Of a stretch of 64,000 bases of DNA, positions 60,701 through 64,000 are shown in pieces. The notes under the pieces were generated by a model. It ran no database searches and was not told the DNA's origin. It was given only the letters and a program-made list of their open reading frames with translations. Source of the stretch: Spirometra erinaceieuropaei (Eukaryota; Platyhelminthes; Cestoda; Diphyllobothriidea; Diphyllobothriidae); NCBI GenBank assembly GCA_902702965.1, contig CACRXP010000008.1:2663093-2727092 (forward strand). Reading direction: 5' to 3'. The translations under genes were made by a program, and so were the position numbers. The first letter of the stretch is position 1. Every line of letters starts with the position of its first letter.

Positions 60701-60902
60701 TTGACTCCATGGGAAGAATTTCTTCATCCCTTCAGTACCTGCCTCACATACTGTCTTTTTACCTTTGTAGGACGTTCGTGTCAACCGTTGAGGAACAGGC
60801 GCCGCAGCTGATAGATGATGTGGCCAAACTGATGGTCGCCATCGAACAGGCCATTCAGATGCGAGAGGCTGAAGTACAGGCTTTACAGCTTCAGATAGAA
60901 GC
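48367..60902 (+). CDS. EF-hand and coiled-coil protein, at least 3 exons
   Basis: Exons about 48367-48725, 55639-55819 and 60771-60902 join in frame with donors GTAAGT, GTGAGT and GTGAGT and phases 1, 2 and 2. From the ATG at 48479 the protein starts MISGEEVEVEKRARQIF. A degenerate first EF-hand follows (ARAYSKQGDLEGVITVSDL), then a canonical calcium loop DANQDGAITLAE (residues 66-77). An acidic, Ala-rich linker comes next, then a helical coiled-coil-like segment (STVEEQAPQLIDDVAKLMVA, REAEVQALQLQ). This layout recalls Rab-linked EF-hand proteins (Rab11-FIP3, RASEF/CRACR2A), but identity is not established. The 5' end is uncertain, because an acceptor-like TTCTCGACTTCAG precedes 48367 and the frame is open through it. 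Upstream exons are therefore possible. Confidence 0.75.
50512..50586. repeat. (ACC)n microsatellite
   Basis: About 24 ACC units. They produce a spurious poly-His frame on the plus strand and a spurious poly-Val frame on the minus strand. Confidence 0.97.
51640..52580 (+). pseudogene. Penelope-like element: RT end plus GIY-YIG
   Basis: RT connector in one frame at 51655-51875 (FPDIQFTREEEHAEQLPF, VTRTPNGELGITVYRKT). The start of the connector/endonuclease follows after frameshifts (NGYPNNFVSRRLHKHKRR, about 51925-51975). A GIY-YIG frame at 52064-52440 then contains SSVVYQIPCRDCPHHYTRQT, SSRITEHKRAVRIGDPRSQV and LLEAWVSDTNSINRQV. In the core the usual Y-x-G-x-T is YTRQT, which loses the conserved glycine. 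Several breaks; inactive. Confidence 0.85.
53929..54825. mobile_element. palindromic DNA element P2
   Basis: The left end CAGTGGGTGAACGATCTCAT follows TA. The right end GAGATCGGTCACTCACTCTG is slightly changed. The arms are complementary. Confidence 0.83.
54845..55190. mobile_element. foldback element F3
   Basis: The left arm (TTGCTAGCCAAAAACCCATA, GCACAGCTGTGAGGGGTTC) and right arm (GAACCCCTCGCAGCTGTGC, TTTTTGGTTAGTACCTGTGC) are inverted. It is the second copy of the element at 25015-25440. Confidence 0.7.
55639..55819 (+). CDS. EF-hand gene exon
   Basis: Acceptor TTTTTTAG at 55638 and donor GTGAGT at 55820. It completes AGT and encodes SFCTAHPETEEQ through RIMSMVLNARLSQE plus two bases. 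It is an acidic, Ala-rich linker followed by an amphipathic basic stretch. Confidence 0.72.
55918..56881. mobile_element. palindromic DNA element P1, complete
   Basis: It starts CACTAGATGGGCTAACTCAT and ends GTTAGCCCACCTACTG. TA is on both sides (55916-55917 and 56882-56883). Complementary arms throughout. Confidence 0.87.
56905..57120 (+). repeat. dispersed repeat R5
   Basis: Diverged match to 43490-43740 (TTGCCATATTTATTTTCT, CTACTCTGAAAGGC). Confidence 0.5.
59430..60250 (+). pseudogene. Penelope-like element: RT palm/thumb plus GIY-YIG
   Basis: The frame at 59430-59870 starts in the RT catalytic box (GCYVNDIFTI). It continues with LPFLDVLLSRRPDGSIRRSV, NVKRNLVRCLTQKV and FCQNGYPNRFVAKYM. 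The catalytic YVDD is changed to YVND. After a frameshift near 59870 the sequence resumes (RRRLTQAVSRTFPAADARVL), and the endonuclease follows: [20 protein letters not shown] (about 60045-60100) and MVDTDHCVDAGQAFRV. It is closely related to the 21.6-kb copy, and inactive. A CTGATGA box at 60568 may be a decayed hammerhead end. Confidence 0.87.
60771..60902 (+). CDS. EF-hand gene exon, coiled-coil segment
   Basis: Acceptor ACCTTTGTAG and donor GTGAGT at 60903. It completes ATG, then encodes TFVSTVEEQAPQLIDDVAK and a heptad-like helix to LQLQIE plus GC (phase 2). Confidence 0.78.
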
Positions 60903-61149
60903 GTGAGTGTCCCTGAGCCGTTTTTGAACCCCTGGTCGATGTCAGTGATCCGTCCGCTTTTTTTATGTATACCCACCAACTGATACTAAGCTGCAAATGC
61001 AAGCATGTTTTAGATGTCTTAATTCTACCCATAACCTGGTACCTACTTTTAGCCAGTATAACCCACTGTTAAGTTGTAGCGTAGGATGTTGTAGACACAA
61101 TCGGCAATTAATAAGTGTTTTGGCAGATCTTTAGTAGTCCTTTTTTACC

Positions 61150-61290
61150 CAGCTGTAAAAAAAACCCGGCTTATCGGTGGGATTCGAACTTACGACAGCA
61201 ATGAGAGGACCAATGCTCTTGCTGCTTGAGCTACGAGATCCCGTCGGGAGCCGTGAGTTTTATCGCATTTGGGTCAAGTTACCCGTTCAA
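61150..61290 (-). repeat. tRNA-derived SINE S2
   Basis: Minus strand A box (TCGTAGCTCAAGCAGCAAGAG) and B box (AGTTCGAATCCCACC). The tail matches the 28.5-kb copy. Confidence 0.65.
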
Positions 61291-61443
61291 CCTACTGCAA
61301 CGTCTGGAATCCACCAAATATGCTACAGTAAGCTGACTTCCAGCAGGAGTTCCTAAGTAATCCATTGAGTATCCGCCAGATGGTTACCAGGCTCACGTAG
61401 TTAACAGATGTTTTGGCTGATGTTGAATAATTCATTTCGACCA

Positions 61444-61538
61444 AACTGTGAAAAACTCGGCGCCTTGGTGGCTGTACCGAAATCTTCTCCCTGCTCTCAT
61501 GGGGTTGAATCTCACCAAGGCGCCGAGTTTTCACAGTT
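61444..61538. repeat. head-to-head S2 ends forming a hairpin
   Basis: AACTGTGAAAAACTCGGCGC (61444-61463, stem to 61470) faces its inverted copy at 61513-61538, with one bulged base. The 42-base loop resembles part of an S2 head. Confidence 0.75.
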
Positions 61539-61709
61539 GGGTCGAAATCAATTATTAAAAATTTGCCAGACACCTATTAACTACCAAGTCTCTTAGCGAG
61601 AGGAAAGTCGTTTGTCGATACAAGCGAAGATAGGAGTTCCTGGAACTAGTTGACTGGAAGAAGAAGAAGAATAAAAAAATAAAAAGCGATTGCTGGAACA
61701 AGGGCTTTA

Positions 61710-61756
61710 TTCACCTGACGTTTCGGATTCACACTCGAACCCATCGTCAGAGACAC
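61710..61756 (-). ncRNA. hammerhead ribozyme motif in PLE end
   Basis: Minus strand: GUGUCU, CUGACGA (61744-61750), stem II GGGUUC/GAAUCC, GAAAC (61720-61724), GUC, then AGGUGA. GUCU pairs with AGGU through G-U pairs as helix I. The core is complete, with the tolerated C variant at the U7 position. Confidence 0.65.
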
Positions 61757-61796
61757 TATCTCTGATGAGGGGTTCAAGTGAGAACCCGAAAGTCCA
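61757..61796 (+). ncRNA. hammerhead motif, inverted partner
   Basis: Plus strand: CTGATGA (61762-61768), a perfect six-pair stem II GGGTTC/GAACCC (61770-61775, 61782-61787), GAAA (61788-61791), GTC. The sequence after GTC no longer matches the family, so helix I is lost. Confidence 0.6.
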
Positions 61797-61799
61797 TTT

Positions 61800-62080
61800 T
61801 TCTATGGTGGATCAGTCTGTGTATTTAGTAAGCGCAAAATCTAACTTCTTCTGCATTTGTGGGGTACCTCTTTGTCTTCTAAGTTCTTTTTGTCAAGTGT
61901 GATCCAAATCAAGGCCTCCTCTACAGTTGATTTATCTAACAGGTTAGGAGGAAGCACACATATAGCGACAATTGTTAATAGCATCAACTTGTAAGCGAAT
62001 TTAGAAGACCGACAGCGTGATTACACCCAGTGATCAAGATTTTTTTCGAGTGTTGCTCGGAAATATGAACTACTGGCACT
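61800..62080. other. no gene seen
   Basis: Unique-looking intron-like sequence. Confidence 0.4.
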
Positions 62081-62233
62081 ACAGGTGACCTCGCCCTAAA
62101 TTCCAGGGTAGGTAGGGTTATAAGTATCAGCGTCAGTGTTATGATGTTTAAAGTTATTCAGGTCAGGGATAGGACTAGCTTTAGTGCTGGGATTTGGGTG
62201 TCCTCCTAAAATTTAGTTCGGGCCCGCCTGTTC
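62081..62233. mobile_element. small TIR element, weak telomere-like core
   Basis: Ends ACAGGTGACCTCGCCCTAAA and TTTAGTTCGGGCCCGCCTGT are imperfect inverted repeats. The interior (GGTAGGGTTATAAG and following bases) looks like decayed GGGTTA repeats. Confidence 0.4.
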
Positions 62234-62262
62234 CCTACATTCAACTATCTTCTCTTTGTAGG

Positions 62263-62281
62263 AGTTTCCTTTTTCTCTAAA
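62263..62281 (+). CDS. doubtful terminal exon of the EF-hand gene
   Basis: After the acceptor-like TTCTCTTTGTAG, a phase-2 join would add A-S-F-L-F-L and stop at TAA (62279-62281), giving a protein of about 192 residues from the 48479 ATG. The acceptor and phase fit, but so short an exon could be chance. Other 3' exons may lie outside the window. Confidence 0.3.
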
Positions 62282-63518
62282 TGGTGTCCTGATTTCTCAA
62301 GCGGAACAACTACTAGAGTGTCATGAAGGGCTCTCAGATTTAATTGAAGTTGGGGATGTGCTCGTCCCGGTACGCTTTGGGCACCCATCCTTAATCCTTG
62401 CTCACATTCGCACAGTAATCGGGAATGATGTAGAGAGTGAGAGAATACCTATGAAGGCAAAGGAGACTAGGATGGACATTTCTATCATATAAGTAATTGG
62501 GACACTTTCCTGATAGAACGTAAGTGTAAATGTTGTTTATTTGGAAATTTAGAGTAAGAGATAGTTACGAAACCTTGAGGATCTTTCTGAATAGCATGCT
62601 AGACAATAAGCCCGTTCAAATGGGTCTCCGGTTCCTACTAATAGTGAATATAATCTGGAATGTTTATATCGTCTTGTCCCAGACCCATGAAATCGCATTA
62701 CGTCCAGTTGTTTTTGTTAGCATGGTTGGGACGTTAATTAATTTTCATAATAATATTTGATTTGGAATATTTTCATATATTTATTTTGCGGAAATTTGTG
62801 ACTCCCTGAAATTCACCACTATTAATTATTAGACAAGTTCGATACTCCGTGATCATTTTGGAACGAAGTCTGAAAGTTCGCGGCGTAAAAGTTCAAATAA
62901 CTTGGTACGCAGGCTCAATGAAAACAAGTATGCTAAGAAGACCTGTCTCGATCCTCATTAGACTCCTCATAAGTAGGTTTCGAAAATTGCGCGGATATGA
63001 GACCGCATGCAGATTGGTCATTACAGACTGCCCAAATAGTGACCTTCGCAACATTTACTTTGGCCTCCTTTTCTGCACCAACCATATTCTACGTCAAGGC
63101 AAGATCTAGATGAGCGGAAAAAAGAGCGGCTGCAGTGGCGGACAAGGTTGGAGTCACGTTTGCTTCCCCCCATCCCAGAGGAGTGAGACTTCGTCAAGAA
63201 GGGACCATCGTAGCGCAATCCACAGTCCTGAGCGGGACGAATCTCTCTCGCCATTTGGTCACCATCTAAGCCATGACTGTTTGCGAATCCGGACTAGTCG
63301 AATTCAAGTACTCAATTGGATACCTAGGCAGATGCCGCTAAAGGAATGCGTAACGCACTTTAACGTGACAGTTTTAGTCATCTAATTAAAAGTTTGCGCG
63401 TTTTGTTACTTATTTTGTTTGGGTAGAGAAGTATATTTAAGTATTTATGGTCCATATGCGATGATGCAAAATAGAAAGTAGGCTACGCGAAGCCCAATCG
63501 TGTCCCCGTTTCACTCAA
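62282..63518. other. no gene seen
   Basis: A S1-like tail fragment may lie at 62450-62495. Frames at 62530-63109 have no recognised motif. Confidence 0.4.
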
Positions 63519-63650
63519 TACCGGTAAAGAATGGGGTCAGGCAGCCTTAACCCTAATTTCAAATTAAGTCTTAGTGCCTATCCCAATTTTAACCCATACC
63601 ATAACCCTTATCCCAATCCTTGTCTGACCCTAACCCTACCCTAACCGGTG
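63519..63650. repeat. telomere-like CCCTAA-type tract, possibly a TIR element
   Basis: CCCTAA-like units occur from 63545 to 63647. ACCGGTAAAGAATGGGGTCAG on the left loosely inverts TCTGACCCTAACCC...ACCGGT on the right, so this may be another member of the small TIR family. It is interstitial, since unique DNA and a P1 element follow. Confidence 0.5.
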
Positions 63651-63937
63651 TTTATTCAACGCGGCATAACAACGCTTTCAGCATCTTACGGTCCGCTCTG
63701 TGCTGTCGCCTAGATGTCACAATTTTTTAAGTATACCTATTTGCCAAAACATAGCAAGTAGGAAAGTTCACGCGATATTCAAGGGGCAACCATAACTGCA
63801 TTTCACCGGCTTGTATTTTAAAAGGGGATGTTACTCTTTATTTTCTAATAATTTACTCTAAAAAGAACGCAGCGAAGGCGTTCTATCAGAAGGGACAAAG
63901 TGCGAAGTAACAAAAAATCATCTAAAACTATACTGTA

Positions 63938-64000
63938 CGGTAGGTGGGCTAACTCATGAAATGTCAGCCGAAACTTCGAAATGAGTTCCCGTTTCGAAAA
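63938..64000. mobile_element. palindromic DNA element P1, cut by window end
   Basis: CGGTAGGTGGGCTAACTCAT follows TA. The sequence matches the P1 left terminus up to the last base. Confidence 0.85.

Larger units (their letters stand above)
55820..60770 (+). other. EF-hand gene intron (5.0 kb)
   Basis: It contains a P1 palindrome, repeat R5 and a PLE remnant. In the stretch 57121-59430 nothing was recognised apart from short C or G runs near 57420. Confidence 0.7.

Noticed and set aside
1..64000. CRISPR arrays, operons or bacterial origin
   Set aside because: Spliced genes, SINEs, LINEs and PLEs show animal DNA; repeats are dispersed or palindromic, not regularly spaced with unique spacers.

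Overview
This is a eukaryotic (animal) genomic window. It has spliced plus-strand genes with long introns full of retroelements, microsatellites and inverted-repeat DNA elements. The dense Penelope-like elements (PLEs), the tRNA-derived SINEs and the gene structure would suit a flatworm, perhaps a cestode. That assignment is inference, not shown directly.

Two host genes are supported. (1) A complete cryptochrome/(6-4) photolyase-family gene lies on the plus strand at 14005-33375. Its five exons join in frame into a 589-residue protein with canonical GT/AG junctions, and its 11.5-kb third intron is packed with mobile elements. (2) An EF-hand plus coiled-coil protein gene lies on the plus strand, with exons at about 48367-48725, 55639-55819 and 60771-60902, compatible intron phases and a doubtful terminal exon at 62263. 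Three further exon-like open frames (6676-6848, 36415-36846, 39896-40126) look coding but are not recognised.

Region by region: 0-6.3 kb holds SINE fragments, a minus-strand PLE remnant (1.4-3.05 kb) and a broken plus-strand LINE (4.6-6.3 kb). The stretch at 9-13.5 kb has two large palindromic DNA elements, one of them interrupted by a third, and a LINE fragment. The cryptochrome gene occupies 14-33.4 kb, with palindromic elements, three PLE copies, a 1.8-kb inverted repeat and SINE clusters in its introns. At 33.5-48 kb there are SINEs, palindromic elements, small terminal-inverted-repeat elements with telomere-like cores, and a PLE endonuclease. At 48-63 kb lies the EF-hand gene with PLEs and palindromic elements in its introns. 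The window ends inside another palindromic element.

The most interesting signals are not protein genes. Hammerhead-ribozyme-like cores recur at PLE ends, often as inverted pairs flanking a GIY-YIG endonuclease. Two related families of roughly 0.85-1 kb near-perfect palindromes have TA target duplications and CAGT termini. A set of small elements carries degenerate telomeric repeats (CCCTAA-like) between terminal inverted repeats.
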